NCBI RefSeq assembly: GCF_023573145.1
Contig: NZ_CP097636.1
Coordinates: 1,550,001 to 1,614,000, forward strand
DNA: 64,000 bases
Direction of reading: 5' to 3'
DNA from: Aquincola tertiaricarbonis
GTDB taxonomy: Bacteria > Pseudomonadota > Gammaproteobacteria > Burkholderiales > Burkholderiaceae_C
The notes beneath the pieces were generated by a model, which saw only the letters and a program-made list of their open reading frames with translations, searched no databases and was not told the origin of the DNA. This document shows, piece by piece, positions 26,391 through 36,348 of this stretch; positions within the stretch are counted from its first letter, which is position 1; every line of letters begins with the position of its first letter. The translations under genes and the position numbers were made by a program.

Positions 26391-27314
26391 TCAAGGCGTG
26401 GGCAGGGCGTCGCTGGCGCCCGCCGCCCTGCGGCTCAGCTTGCGGCGCACCTGGGCCACCGTCTCCAGCATCGCGTCCAGCAGCGGCGACTGGGTGCCGC
26501 GCAGGTAGAAGCAGTGCAAGTCCATGTAGGCCGGCACGCAGCTGAGCAGCGGCCGGTAGGCCACGCCAGGGTAGTGCACGTGGGTCATCGATTCGGGCAC
26601 CAGCGTCACGCCCACGCCGGTGGCGGCCAGCAAGGTGGCGGTGACCACGTCGCTGGCCGGCGGTGCGAAGCGGGGCTCGAAGCCATGCGCGCGGCACAGC
26701 GCCAGCGCATTGGCGGCGGCCGAGGGTGAGCTGCCGATGATCAGCGTCTGGCCGTTGAGCGATGTCACGTCCACCGAAGGTTTGGCGGCCAGTGGATGGT
26801 CGGCCGCCAGCGCCAGCAGCAGCTGCTCGCGGCCCACCAGCGTCACCTCGATGTCGTGCTCCTCGGGCAGCAGCCGCTCGAACACCAGCAGCACCCGGCC
26901 CTGGCGCAGCGCCGGGATCTGCGCCGGCGTCTGCGCATGGTGCAGCACCAGCTCCACGTCGGGGTGGGTGCTGCGGAAGGCGCTCAGCACCTGCGGCACC
27001 AGGCCGAAGATGGCCGAACCATAGAGGCCCACGTCCAGGCGGCCGATCTCGCCGCGGGCGGCCAGCTGCGTCTGCTGCACCGCCTGGTCGGTCAGGGCCA
27101 GCAGGGTGCGGGCATGCTGCAGCAGCTGCTGGCCGGCGGCCGTCAGCGCCATGCCGCGCGAGCTGCGGTGGAACAGCTTGACGCCCAGCTCGTCTTCCAG
27201 GTGCTGGATCTGCCGCGTCAACGGCGGCTGAGAGAGGTTCAGCCGCTCGGCCGCGCGGCCCAGGTGGCCGGTCTCGGCCACCGCCACGAAGTAGGTGAGT
27301 TGTCTGAGGTCCAT
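26391..27314 (-). CDS. LysR-family transcriptional regulator (BenM/CatM-like)
   Basis: This 307-residue regulator has the helix-turn-helix at residues 1-60 (MDLRQLTYFVAVAETGHLGR, AAERLNLSQPPLTRQIQHLE), close to the BenM/CatM/AlsR subgroup. An effector-binding domain follows. It lies 74 bases downstream of the GH2 gene on the same strand and could be the last gene of the sugar operon and its regulator. It is convergent with the epimerase-like gene. Confidence 0.93.
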   Translation of the reverse strand: MDLRQLTYFVAVAETGHLGRAAERLNLSQPPLTRQIQHLEDELGVKLFHRSSRGMALTAAGQQLLQHARTLLALTDQAVQQTQLAARGEIGRLDVGLYGSAIFGLVPQVLSAFRSTHPDVELVLHHAQTPAQIPALRQGRVLLVFERLLPEEHDIEVTLVGREQLLLALAADHPLAAKPSVDVTSLNGQTLIIGSSPSAAANALALCRAHGFEPRFAPPASDVVTATLLAATGVGVTLVPESMTHVHYPGVAYRPLLSCVPAYMDLHCFYLRGTQSPLLDAMLETVAQVRRKLSRRAAGASDALPTP

Positions 27315-27388
27315 CGGGGTGGGGCTGCGCGGCCGGCGCCGCGGGCAGGCAGGTCATGCTACCCGCGGGCGCCGGCTTCAGCGCCGGG

Positions 27389-30145
27389 TCACTGCGGCGC
27401 CACCGAGATGTTGGAGACGATGGCCTTGCCGGTGGTGCCGGTGAAGTCCAGCCGCAGCTCGCCGTTGCTCACGGTGGCGTTGAAGGAGCGGGCGATGGCC
27501 GCATTGCGCGCACCGGCGGCCTGCAGCACGTCCAGCCCGGTCAGCTGGCGCACGCCATTGGCATCGACATTCAACACCCGGCTGCCCACGGCCGTGGCGG
27601 TGGGCTCCAGGAAGCCCAGCGTCACCTTGTAGTTGCCGTTGGGCACCGGGATGCGGTAGCCGAAGCTCGCACCTTCACGCCACATGTCCCACACGCGGCC
27701 GGTCTCGGGGATGGCCGTGCTGCCCAGGCCGGCGATGGGCACCGCGCCGCTGAGGCCCAGGCCCGAGCGACCGACGATGGCCGGCAGCTCGCCGCCGACG
27801 AAGAACTTGTCGGAGCCGAAGCGGTGGTTGCCCAGCAGCGGGTCGGTGGACTGCAGGCCGGTGGTCAGCTGGCCTGCGGCGATGAAGACGTTGTTCACCC
27901 GCTCGGCCGCCAGGTTCCAGCTCACCAGGTCGGTGACGGTGCTGCCGCCATGCACGCCTTCGGCCACCACGGTGTTGGCGCCGGGTTGCAGCTGCACGTT
28001 CTTGAACTCGCACACCTTCAGCACGCACTGGGCCGCCGCCAGCGTGCCCACGGTCGCGCCGTTGACTTTCAGTGCCACCGTGTCGGCGTTGCTGTACACC
28101 TTGATGTTGTTGCTGGCGTAGGCGCGCTCGGTGTAGCGGCGCTCGGCGATGTAGGTGACCGGCGTCTGTGTCCAGTTGGCCTTGTAGAAGTAGAAGACGT
28201 CCTTCTTGACCGAGCGATCGAAGGTGACGATGCCCTTGGTGTTGGTCTGGCCGATGTCGCCCTCATGCCGGTTGCCGGAACCGAAGTCGAACATGTTCCA
28301 GATCCATGAGCCCATCAGGTAGGGCCGGGCCACGATCTGGGCGTAGGCCTTCTCGTGCACGTAGTTGGCATACCCCTCGGGCTGGTAGCAGATGCGGGTG
28401 GCGCCGCTGGTGTCGCGTTGGCACACGCGGCCGCCGGCCACGTCGTCGGTGTGGTGCGTCAGCGCATTGCCGGCGCCGTACTCACTCACGCCGATGGGCG
28501 TGGTGGGCAGGCGGCGGTGGAAGTCGTCCAGGTTGTCGCCGAGCTGGGTTTCAGACGTTCCGTAGTACCACTGGAAGTAGCGGTTGACGCTGTAGCTGTC
28601 GGTGTAGCCGGTCTGCGTCAGCGTGTCGGGCAGCACCACGTCGCCGTTGCGCGTCACCTGGTTGGCCAGGGTGGTGATGCGCAGCGGGTCTTCTTCCTTG
28701 GCCACCTTGTTCAGGCTGGCCAGCAGTGGCTGCACGTTGTTCTGCGCATCGGTGCCGCCGGTCAATTCGTTGGCGATGGACCAGATGCCGATGGACGAGT
28801 GGTTGTACTGCTGGCGGATCAGCTCGCGCAGCTGCATGCGCGCGTTCTCGGCAAAGCCGGTGGCCTCGGGGTCGGCCAGCCGCGCCACGGAGGTCGAATT
28901 GACCAGCGGCAACTCGGCCCACACCACCACGCCCAGCTTTTCGGCCTGGCGCACGGTGTAGGCGGAATGCGGGTAGTGGGCCAGCCGCACGGTGTTGGCG
29001 CCCACCTCCTTGATCTGCCGGAACGATTCGTCCACGTCGGCTTCGGAGATGGCCCAGGCCTTGCCCTGCACGTCCTGATGCAGGTTCACGCCGTGCAGCG
29101 GCACCGACTTGCCATTGAGGAAGAAGCCCTTGTCGGCATCGAAGCGCATCTCGCGGATGCCGAAGTCCTGCACCACCTTGTCGATGGTGTTGCCGCCCGC
29201 GTCTTTCAGTTCCACCACCAGGCGGTACAGGTAGGGGTCGGCCAGGCCTTGCCACAGGCGCGGGGCGGTGACGGCCAGGTCCTGCGCCACGTCGGCCGCG
29301 GCGCCGGCCTTGAGGCTCACCGACTGCGCAGCGCGGGCCTTGACGGCCGTGCCGTCGGCTTCCACCAGCGCGGCCTGCACGGTGAAGTTGCCGTCGGCAC
29401 CACTGGTGTTGCGCAGCTTGGCCAGCACGTTGACGGTGGCCTTGTCGGCCGCCACGGCGGTGCTGCGTGCGAACACGCCGCTGCTGCCTAAGTCGTCCAG
29501 CGCGATCTGGGCGCGGCTGGGCGTGCCCACCAGCGACACGCCGCGGTACAGGCCGCCCGACATGTTGAAGTCGCCGCCCAGGGGCGCGATGGCGGTGGGG
29601 CTGCTGTCGCTGGTGGCCGCACGGTTGTCGGTCTTGACCAGCAGCACGTTGCGGCCGGGCTTGATGACCGAGGTGACGTCGAAACGGAAGGCGGTGAAGG
29701 CCCCGCGGTGCTGGCCGAGCTTGGTACCGTTGAGCCACACGTCAACCACGATGCTGGCGCCGTCGAACTGCAGCCACTGCGTGGCCGACTTGGCGTCGGC
29801 GTGGTCGAACTCCAGCCGGTACCAGCCGATGCCGCGCTTGTAGGTGGGCGTGGTGGGGGTGGACTGCGCGGTGGTGGCCGCGTCGGTCGCGTTCCAGGTG
29901 TGGGGCAGGCTGACGGTGCTCCAGTTGCTGGCCGCGCTGGCCAGCGCCTGTTCGTCGCTCAGGCCGTCGTCCTGCACGAACTTCCACTGCGTCATCAGCG
30001 CGGTGCTGGTGCGGCTGTCGGCCAGCAGTTCGGCCGGGCTGTCGCCACCGCCGCCGTCGCCGCCGCAGGCCACCAGCACAGCGGCCGTCACGGCGGTCAG
30101 GGCCAGGCTCTTCCACAGCGGAGCCGGCTTCATGGTCTTTGTCAT
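27389..30145 (-). CDS. Glycoside hydrolase family 2 lipoprotein with C-terminal carbohydrate-binding-like domain
   Basis: This 918-residue lipoprotein (Cys27 in LVAC, then a Gly-rich linker) is probably exposed on the outer membrane. It has the GH2 sugar-binding, immunoglobulin-like and TIM-barrel domains: LPHTWNATDA, WLNGTKLGQHRGAFTAFRFD, GVNLHQDVQGKAW, SIGIWSIANEL with the acid/base glutamate, and GVSEYGAGN with the nucleophile glutamate. After about residue 720 come a GH2 C-terminal domain and a malectin-like region (YKVTLGFLEPTA, RVLNVDANG). Beta-galactosidase or beta-glucuronidase are both possible; the uronate dehydrogenase in the same operon favours a uronic-acid-releasing role. ATG 30145 follows a GGGAG site. 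Confidence 0.92.
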   Translation of the reverse strand: MTKTMKPAPLWKSLALTAVTAAVLVACGGDGGGGDSPAELLADSRTSTALMTQWKFVQDDGLSDEQALASAASNWSTVSLPHTWNATDAATTAQSTPTTPTYKRGIGWYRLEFDHADAKSATQWLQFDGASIVVDVWLNGTKLGQHRGAFTAFRFDVTSVIKPGRNVLLVKTDNRAATSDSSPTAIAPLGGDFNMSGGLYRGVSLVGTPSRAQIALDDLGSSGVFARSTAVAADKATVNVLAKLRNTSGADGNFTVQAALVEADGTAVKARAAQSVSLKAGAAADVAQDLAVTAPRLWQGLADPYLYRLVVELKDAGGNTIDKVVQDFGIREMRFDADKGFFLNGKSVPLHGVNLHQDVQGKAWAISEADVDESFRQIKEVGANTVRLAHYPHSAYTVRQAEKLGVVVWAELPLVNSTSVARLADPEATGFAENARMQLRELIRQQYNHSSIGIWSIANELTGGTDAQNNVQPLLASLNKVAKEEDPLRITTLANQVTRNGDVVLPDTLTQTGYTDSYSVNRYFQWYYGTSETQLGDNLDDFHRRLPTTPIGVSEYGAGNALTHHTDDVAGGRVCQRDTSGATRICYQPEGYANYVHEKAYAQIVARPYLMGSWIWNMFDFGSGNRHEGDIGQTNTKGIVTFDRSVKKDVFYFYKANWTQTPVTYIAERRYTERAYASNNIKVYSNADTVALKVNGATVGTLAAAQCVLKVCEFKNVQLQPGANTVVAEGVHGGSTVTDLVSWNLAAERVNNVFIAAGQLTTGLQSTDPLLGNHRFGSDKFFVGGELPAIVGRSGLGLSGAVPIAGLGSTAIPETGRVWDMWREGASFGYRIPVPNGNYKVTLGFLEPTATAVGSRVLNVDANGVRQLTGLDVLQAAGARNAAIARSFNATVSNGELRLDFTGTTGKAIVSNISVAPQ

Positions 30146-30168
30146 GGGTACTCCCTTGGTTGGGTTGA

Positions 30169-32442
30169 TCAGTAGGTGAGACCGAAGCCGAACGGGAACA
30201 GCGTGTCCGCCGCCGGGTAGCCCGGCACGTCGGGCTGGTTGTCCACCACGGCCTTGCTGCTGCGGGCCAGCGCGAAGGGCAGCTTGCCCTGCGGCTTGAC
30301 GGCGGCGCCGGTGGCCAGCACCTTGCCGCTGAGCACGTCCAGCAGCGCGGTGTTGCTGATGCCGAAGCCCGCGACGATGGCGCCCGCGTTCTTCAGGCCG
30401 CTGGCATCGTCCAGCACGTAGGGCTGGCGGAAGTAGATGGCCAGCACCGTCTTCTTGGCGCCCACCTCGTTCATCACCGCCTGGATCTTGTCGAGCGAGG
30501 GCGTCACCTCCCACGACTGCGAGGCATGCATCTCCGTGAAGGACAGCATGCCGTTCTCCCACGGCAGCGAGCCGCCGAAGTTCAGCCCGTTGTCCAGGCA
30601 GGCCTTGAGGGCATCCTCGGCCGAGTAGTCGGACGGCGTCACGCAACGGTCGGGCGCGCCCCAGGCCTTGCCGGTGGCCGGATTGAGGCGGCCGCCGGTG
30701 GCGGGGTCGTTGCTGCGGTAGCTGCTTGTGGCGCGGGTGTTGGTGCCGGGCAGCAGCTTGTTGGTGGACACCTCCACGCGGATCACCGCCATGTCGTGGC
30801 CGGCGGCGCTGGGGCGCTGGCCGTTCACGGCCGCATCACCATCGGTGACGGTGAAACCGTACTTCTCGGTGTCCGACTTGGCCATGCCCATGGTGTAGAG
30901 CCGGGCGCCGGCCTTCAGCGGCAGTGCTTTGCCGCCGCCGTCCTGGTCCAGGTTCTGCAGCAGCACCACCGACTTGCGCTGGATTTCCATGCCCAGCGCA
31001 CGGTGTGCATCGGCACCCACGGTGGTGGTGGCCTGCGGCGCCACCACGTAGGGGTTCTCGAACAGGCCCAGCTGGAACTGTTCCTTCAGCAGGCGCTTGG
31101 CCGCTTCGGTCACGCGGGCCTCGCTCACCAGGCCGGCACTCACCAGGTCGACGATGGTCTTGTTCTCGCTGAAGCCCGAAAGCGTTTCGGTGCCGCCATT
31201 GATGGCGGCGGCCACGCGCTCGGCCACGGTCTTCTTCTCCAGGCCCCAGGCACGGTCGGTGACGATGCCGGTGTCGGAGTTCACGTAGCCCTGGAAGCCC
31301 AGCTTGCCGCGCAGCAGGTCGGTCACCACCTGCTTGGAGAAGGCCATGCCGGTCTGCTCGTAGGTCACGCCCTCGTAGGTCACATTGATGGGCACGCCGT
31401 AGTAGGGCATCACGGCCGATACGCCGGCGTCGAGGGCGGCCATGAAGGGCTTGAGGTGGTAGCCGAAATTGCCGCCCGGGTACACCTGGTTCTTGCCATG
31501 GGCGTAGTGCGGGTCCAGCCCCATCTCCTGCGGCCCGCCGCCCGGGAAGTGCTTGAGCGTCAGCGCCACCGCGGAGTCGGGCGTCACCGAAGTGCCGTCC
31601 TTGACCTTGGGGCCCTGCAGCGTCTGCACCAGGGTCTTCATGATGTTGGCGTTGAGGTCCGCGTCCTCGGTGAAGGTCTCGTGCACGCGGTACCAGCGCG
31701 GCTCGGTCGACAGGTCGGCCATGTAGCCGTACATGCCGCGCAGGCCGATCGACTTCCACTCGCGGCCCATCACCGTCGCGAAGTCCTGGATCACCGACAT
31801 GTCGCCGGTGCCCAGCGCAGCCGCCGCCAGGCCGGCTTCCTTCGGAAACTCGGTGAAGGCGCCTGCCGCCTCGTTGATGCCCACGCGCGGGTCTTTCTCG
31901 TAGTGGTTGCGCGCGTTGGACTTGAAGACGGCCGGGATGCCCAGGCGGGTGGCCTCGCTGGCCTCCTGCACGGCATTGGTGAACAGGGCCGCCTGCTCTG
32001 GCGTCACCTGGCCGCTGGACGGCGTGGCCGTTACCACGCTGCGCAGGATGAAGCGGCTCATCTTCTGGTTCTGGATCAGGTCCAGCGCATTGGCGGGCAG
32101 CGCACCGGCGGTGCCCGCGTTCAGCGTGTTGATGAGCATCAGGCCGGCCTTCTCCTGCAGCGTCATCTGCGACACCAGGTCGTCGATGCGCTCCTGCACC
32201 GGGCGGCGCCAGTCTTCATAGACATCCAGCCGGCCGTTGCCGTTGGCGTCCTTGAACTGCTTGCCGTCCACGCTGATCACGGCCTTGGCGCGGGCGCCGA
32301 TGACGGGCTGGGCGATCTCTTCATCGCCGTCGCTGCCGCAGCCGGCCAGGATGAGCAGGCCCAGGGCGCCGCACAGGCTGACGCGGGCGGCCAGGGAGGT
32401 GGGGCGCAGCAGGGCGGCGCGAGCAGGGGGAAGGCGGTGCAT
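30169..32442 (-). CDS. Glycoside hydrolase family 3 lipoprotein
   Basis: This 757-residue lipoprotein (Cys35 in LAGC) is predicted to be a beta-glucosidase/xylosidase-type enzyme. An acidic DANGNGRLDVYEDW segment after the signal resembles a calcium-binding loop. GH3 motifs are clear: RIDDLVSQMTLQEKAGLM, KHFPGGG, and GYVNSDTGIV holding the probable nucleophile aspartate in place of the common SDW form. The C-terminal GH3 domain is present (SVVLLQNLDQDGGGKALPL). The gene is 23 bases from the GH2 gene and 59 from the porin gene. The two hydrolases likely act on the same oligosaccharide. Confidence 0.92.
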   Translation of the reverse strand: MHRLPPARAALLRPTSLAARVSLCGALGLLILAGCGSDGDEEIAQPVIGARAKAVISVDGKQFKDANGNGRLDVYEDWRRPVQERIDDLVSQMTLQEKAGLMLINTLNAGTAGALPANALDLIQNQKMSRFILRSVVTATPSSGQVTPEQAALFTNAVQEASEATRLGIPAVFKSNARNHYEKDPRVGINEAAGAFTEFPKEAGLAAAALGTGDMSVIQDFATVMGREWKSIGLRGMYGYMADLSTEPRWYRVHETFTEDADLNANIMKTLVQTLQGPKVKDGTSVTPDSAVALTLKHFPGGGPQEMGLDPHYAHGKNQVYPGGNFGYHLKPFMAALDAGVSAVMPYYGVPINVTYEGVTYEQTGMAFSKQVVTDLLRGKLGFQGYVNSDTGIVTDRAWGLEKKTVAERVAAAINGGTETLSGFSENKTIVDLVSAGLVSEARVTEAAKRLLKEQFQLGLFENPYVVAPQATTTVGADAHRALGMEIQRKSVVLLQNLDQDGGGKALPLKAGARLYTMGMAKSDTEKYGFTVTDGDAAVNGQRPSAAGHDMAVIRVEVSTNKLLPGTNTRATSSYRSNDPATGGRLNPATGKAWGAPDRCVTPSDYSAEDALKACLDNGLNFGGSLPWENGMLSFTEMHASQSWEVTPSLDKIQAVMNEVGAKKTVLAIYFRQPYVLDDASGLKNAGAIVAGFGISNTALLDVLSGKVLATGAAVKPQGKLPFALARSSKAVVDNQPDVPGYPAADTLFPFGFGLTY

Positions 32443-32501
32443 GGAGGTCTCCGGTGAAATCGGCCCCTCGTGGGGGCTCTCTGGGTGCAGGGGGAGCGGC
32501 T

Positions 32502-33587
32502 TCAGAACGAGGTGCGCATGCCGACGTTGGCCACCCGCTTCTCGCTGATGTAGTCCGCCAGGTCGCCGCTGGCATACGACAGGCCGGCATAGACCTGCGT
32601 GTTCTTCGAGAAGGCATAGCGGGCCACCAGCGCGGCCTTGCCCAGGTCGGCCGAGGCGGACGTGCCTTCGTACTTCACGCGGGTGTAGTTGGCGCCATAG
32701 GTGAACAGGCCCATCGGCACCTCGACGCCCACCGTGGCGCCGTCGGTGCGGTTGGCCACGAAGGCGCGGCCCGCATTGATGGTGAGGTTGGACACGCCTG
32801 AGGCGGCACCGTTGCCGCTGCCGGTGGCCAGGTCGCGGTTGCGCTGCCAGCCGCCCAGGATCTTGAAGGCGCCGAAGTTGTAGTTGGCGCCGATGGTCAG
32901 CGACTTGTTGGTGTCGTCGTCGGTGGTGCGCGACTTGTTCCACTCGTATGAGAAGGCCACTGCCACCGGGCCGCCCAGGTAGCCTGCGCTGACGCCATGG
33001 AAGCGGTCGGTTGTGCCTTCACCCGGCGCCACCTGGGCCGCGGCGAAGAAGCCGCCCCAGGTGGGCGTGCGGTATTGGACGACGTTATCGGCGCGCGGCG
33101 CGTTGAGCCACAGCGGGATGGCACGGCCCAGGTTGGTGACGCCGGTGCTGGGGTTGCTGACCAGGGCATTGCCCATCGGGTCGGTCAGGCCCATCACATA
33201 GTCTTCCAGGATGTACTGGCGGCCCAGGCGCAGCTCGCCCAGCGTGGCATGGCTCAGGCTGATGAAGGTCTGGCGGCCGAAGGCGCGTCCGCCCTGGGCC
33301 GAGGTGCCGGCGTCGGCATTGATGCCGCCTTCGATCACCACCTGGGCCTTCAGGCCGTCGCCCAGGTCTTCGTTGACGCGCACGCCCCAGCGCGAGCCGT
33401 TGAGGCCGTTGTTGGTGCCGTCGTTCATCACGGTGCGGGTGTCGCCGCCGGCGCGGCCACCGGCCTTGTATTGCGTGACGTTCAGGTCCACCAGACCGTA
33501 CAGCGTCACGTTGCTCTGTGCGCTGGCGGTGTGTGCCGCGCAGGCGAGTGCCATCCCCACCCACACGGGGCTGTGCTTGAAGTTCAT
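32502..33587 (-). CDS. Gram-negative porin (Burkholderiales trimeric type)
   Basis: This 361-residue outer-membrane protein has a signal peptide ending ASA-QSNVTLYG, the usual N-terminus of betaproteobacterial 16-strand porins. It has a GGRAFGRQTFISL strand and the family motif LGELRLGRQ. It ends in phenylalanine (VGMRTSF), the outer-membrane assembly signal. Between uronate dehydrogenase and two hydrolases, it probably lets oligosaccharides or uronates into the periplasm. Confidence 0.95.
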   Translation of the reverse strand: MNFKHSPVWVGMALACAAHTASAQSNVTLYGLVDLNVTQYKAGGRAGGDTRTVMNDGTNNGLNGSRWGVRVNEDLGDGLKAQVVIEGGINADAGTSAQGGRAFGRQTFISLSHATLGELRLGRQYILEDYVMGLTDPMGNALVSNPSTGVTNLGRAIPLWLNAPRADNVVQYRTPTWGGFFAAAQVAPGEGTTDRFHGVSAGYLGGPVAVAFSYEWNKSRTTDDDTNKSLTIGANYNFGAFKILGGWQRNRDLATGSGNGAASGVSNLTINAGRAFVANRTDGATVGVEVPMGLFTYGANYTRVKYEGTSASADLGKAALVARYAFSKNTQVYAGLSYASGDLADYISEKRVANVGMRTSF

Positions 33588-33666
33588 CGTCGTCCTCGGT
33601 TGCGCTTGGTTGGTCAGGCCGCCCGGTGTGCGCCAGCACCGGGCGGTGTCGGGGCGTACGGCCGCT

Positions 33667-34485
33667 TCAGCCGTCTTCGAAGGGCCCGGTGCGCACGAAG
33701 CTGCCGCCCTGGTACAGGGCCACCGGGTCGGTCGGGTCGATGTGGGGCTGGCGAGCTTCCAGCTCGGCGCGGAAGCGCTCGGAGCTGTCCTGCGGCCGGT
33801 AGCCCAGGTGGCGTGCCGGGCCGTTGTCCCACCAGGCGGTGGTGTTGTCCGACAGGCCATACACCACGGTGTGGCCCACCACCGGTGCGGTGAGGGCGGC
33901 CACCACCAGGCGCTCCAGGTCGTCGAAGCTGAGCCAGGTGGCCAGCATGCGGCGGTCCTTGGGCGCTTCGTAGGAAGAGCCGATGCGCAGGCTCACGGTC
34001 TCGATGCCGTGCTTGTCGAAGTACAGCTGGGCCAGGTTCTCGCCGAAGGCCTTGGACAGGCCGTAGAGCCCGTCGGGCCGCGGCGGATCCAGCGGGCTGA
34101 TGACCTCGCGCTGGGTGTAGAAACCCGTCACGTGGTTGGAGCTGGCGAACACCACGCGGCGCACGCCGTTGTGCCGCGCTGCCTCGTACAGGTTGTAGGC
34201 GCCCACGATGTTGCTGGCCAGGATGGGCGACCAGGGCTGCTCGGTGGACACGCCGCCCATGTGCACCACCGCATCCACGTCGCGCAGCAGTCGGCGCATC
34301 GCGTCGGGGTTCTCCAGGTAGGCCAGCTCGATTTCTTCGCCGCTACCGGCGGGGCCGAAGTCGCTGCGGTGGCTGAGTCGCAGCACTTCGCACTGGCGCT
34401 TGAGCCGCGGCCGCAGCACCCGGCCCAGGTGGCCGTCGGCGCCGGTGAGCAGCAGCCGCTTGAAGCGCGGTGGGCTGGCGTTCAT
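33667..34485 (-). CDS. udh: Uronate dehydrogenase
   Basis: This 272-residue NAD-dependent SDR oxidises D-glucuronate or D-galacturonate to the aldarolactone in the oxidative uronate pathway. The sequence follows known uronate dehydrogenases closely: RLLLTGADGHLGRVLRPRL, VHMGGVSTEQPWSPIL, FASSNHVTGFY, YGLSKAFGE (catalytic Tyr and Lys) and RMLATWLSFDDL. ATG 34485 follows GGAGA. It is the first gene of the operon with porin, GH3 and GH2, and an upstream region with two inverted repeats likely holds its promoter. Confidence 0.92.
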   Translation of the reverse strand: MNASPPRFKRLLLTGADGHLGRVLRPRLKRQCEVLRLSHRSDFGPAGSGEEIELAYLENPDAMRRLLRDVDAVVHMGGVSTEQPWSPILASNIVGAYNLYEAARHNGVRRVVFASSNHVTGFYTQREVISPLDPPRPDGLYGLSKAFGENLAQLYFDKHGIETVSLRIGSSYEAPKDRRMLATWLSFDDLERLVVAALTAPVVGHTVVYGLSDNTTAWWDNGPARHLGYRPQDSSERFRAELEARQPHIDPTDPVALYQGGSFVRTGPFEDG

Positions 34486-34573
34486 CGTCAAGGTCTCCTC
34501 GATCTGCCTGTTGTTTGCACGGCAGTGTGTCGAAGTGACTCGACCCGATCCAATGCCTTTTGGGTGCGCGTTC

Positions 34574-34590
34574 CTTACCTTTTCGGTAAG
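34574..34590. promoter_or_regulatory. Inverted repeat CTTACC-N5-GGTAAG upstream of udh
   Basis: Perfect six-base arms sit 89 bases upstream of the udh start. A second, shorter palindrome, GTCGA-N6-TCGAC, lies nearer the gene at about 34530-34545. Either may be the operator of the sugar operon. Confidence 0.4.
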
Positions 34591-35060
34591 ACGACCCGCG
34601 CAGGCCTTGTGGGGTGGGGCAAGAGGGCCTGAGGCAGGCCTGGCAAGCGGTTGCGGGTCGGGTTTTCCAGCAGACGGGGGTCCACGCAGGGCAGGGAAAC
34701 CCCCGGTGCCTTCCACGCTGGCCGTCGGGCCAGCGCTATCGGCGTTGGTCGCTCTGGCGGACGTCTGTCGTCGGCGGTCGGTGGCTGCACGGCTCGGGGA
34801 GCGCACAGGGCTGACAGCAGGCCGCCGGTTGGTCCAGCTCCTGAGGATCGGCCATCGGCCCGAACCGGGGATCGCGCGTCAAGCGCTGACCGACCGATAT
34901 GCAGCGGTTGCTGCCGGTGGCCGCCGGCGGGCGTACGCACGCTGACTGACACCAAGCGGTCGTTGGGCCTGGCAACCGTGGGCGGCGTGAAGGTCAGCTG
35001 TACAGGGCACAGCGGCCGCAAGCCTCGCGCAGCTGCTCAGCTCCACGCCAATGACCGCTT
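34591..35060. other. Non-coding stretch between the udh promoter and the IS3 element
   Basis: No gene can be supported in these 470 bases. Open frames exist but their translations are low-complexity and match no family. Short pieces such as AATGACCGCTT next to the IS end suggest decayed mobile-element debris. The N-terminal part of the IS5 transposase, missing at 36376, is not found here. Confidence 0.5.
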
Positions 35061-35087
35061 TGAACCGCCCCGGGATTCGAGGAGGCT
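35061..35087 (+). repeat. IS3 left inverted repeat
   Basis: It begins TGAACCGCCCCGGG and shares the following GGAGGC block with the right end; the two ends differ at a few positions between these blocks. Confidence 0.9.
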
Positions 35088-35110
35088 CAACACTCTGAGA
35101 GGATTGAGCC

Positions 35111-35434
35111 ATGAGCAAGTCGAACAAGTTCTCACCCGAGGTGCGTGAGCGCGCGGTGAGGATGGTGCAGGAGCACCGAGGGGAGTACCCGTCGCTGTGG
35201 GCGGCCATCGAGTCCATCGCGCCCAAGATTGGCTGCGTGCCGCAGACGCTGAACGAATGGGTCAAGCGCGCCGAGGTCGATGCCGGCGTGCGAGAAGGCG
35301 TGACGACCAGCGAGGCCGAGCGCGTGAAGGAGCTCGAACGCGAAGTACGAGAGCTGCGCAAGGCCAACGAGATCCTGAAGCTGGCCAGCGCGTTTTTCGC
35401 CCAGGCGGAGCTCGACCGCCGCCTCAAGTCCTGA
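35111..35434 (+). CDS. IS3-family transposase OrfA (DNA-binding subunit)
   Basis: The 107-residue product has an N-terminal helix-turn-helix ([34 protein letters not shown]) and a leucine-zipper tail ([20 protein letters not shown]). These are typical OrfA features for binding the IS ends. Near the 3' end TTTTTC at 35393-35398 can support a -1 shift into OrfB, giving the OrfAB transposase. The stop codon also overlaps a CTG that could start OrfB. Confidence 0.95.
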   Translation: MSKSNKFSPEVRERAVRMVQEHRGEYPSLWAAIESIAPKIGCVPQTLNEWVKRAEVDAGVREGVTTSEAERVKELEREVRELRKANEILKLASAFFAQAELDRRLKS

Positions 35435-36336
35435 AGGCCTTCGTCGACCGGCATCGCCAGGAGTTCGGGGTCGAGTCGATCTGCCGCGTCTTGCAGATCG
35501 CCCCGTCGGCCTATTGGCGCCATGCATCCCGTCAGCGCAACCCGGCGCTGCGCTCGCGTCGCGCACAGCGGGATGCGTGCCTGGTGCTTGAGGTCCAGCG
35601 CGTGTGGCAGGCCAACATGCAGGTCTACGGCGCTGACAAGGTCTGGCGCCAGCTCAATCGCGAGGGCGTGGCGGTGGCCCGTTGCACCGTCGAACGGTTG
35701 ATGCGTCAGCAAGGCCTGCAGGGCGTGCGCCGAGGCAAGGCCGTGCGCACCACCGTTCCGGACCTCAAGGCACCGTGCCCGCTGGACCGGGTCAACCGGC
35801 AGTTCCGTGCCGAGCGGCCCAACCAGCTGTGGGTCTCGGACTTCACCTACGTGTCGACCTGGCAGGGCTGGGTCTATGTGGCGTTCGTGGTGGACGTGTT
35901 CAGCCGGCGCATCGTGGGCTGGCGCCAGAGCAGCTCGATGCACACCGAGTTCGTGCTCGACGCGCTGGAGCAGGCGCTGTACGACCGCAAGCCGACCGAA
36001 GGTGATGGCCTCGTGCACCACTCGGACCGCGGGTCGCAGTACCTGTCCATCCGCTACAGCGAGCGCTTGGCCGAGGCCGGCATTGAGCCCTCAGTGGGGT
36101 CCAAGGGCGACAGCTACGACAACGCCCTGGCCGAGACCATCAACGGGCTCTACAAGGCCGAGGTCATCCACCGGAGGGGGCCCTGGAAGACCAAGCAAGC
36201 GGTGGAACTGGCGACGCTGGAATGGGTGGCTTGGTTCAACCACCATCGACTGATGGAGCCCATGGGCTACATCCCGCCGGCCGAGTTCGAGGCCAACTAC
36301 CATCGACAACGCGCTGGTCAGGCCGCGACCGTCTGA
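35431..36336 (+). CDS. IS3-family transposase OrfB (catalytic domain)
   Basis: About 301 residues in the -1 frame relative to OrfA. The integrase core has all three DDE residues: WVSDFTYV, the HSDRGSQY region, and [20 protein letters not shown] with the final glutamate; the HTH_21 region ([15 protein letters not shown]) precedes it. There is no ATG at the start, so expression probably relies on the frameshift that makes OrfAB. The frame is intact. Confidence 0.93.
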   Translation: MKAFVDRHRQEFGVESICRVLQIAPSAYWRHASRQRNPALRSRRAQRDACLVLEVQRVWQANMQVYGADKVWRQLNREGVAVARCTVERLMRQQGLQGVRRGKAVRTTVPDLKAPCPLDRVNRQFRAERPNQLWVSDFTYVSTWQGWVYVAFVVDVFSRRIVGWRQSSSMHTEFVLDALEQALYDRKPTEGDGLVHHSDRGSQYLSIRYSERLAEAGIEPSVGSKGDSYDNALAETINGLYKAEVIHRRGPWKTKQAVELATLEWVAWFNHHRLMEPMGYIPPAEFEANYHRQRAGQAATV

Positions 36337-36348
36337 CTTAAACCAACG

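Noticed and set aside
34651..35148. Forward open frame of 165 codons upstream of and into the IS3 element
   Set aside because: Its translation is Arg/Gly/Ser-rich, crosses the IS boundary into OrfA in another frame and matches no family.
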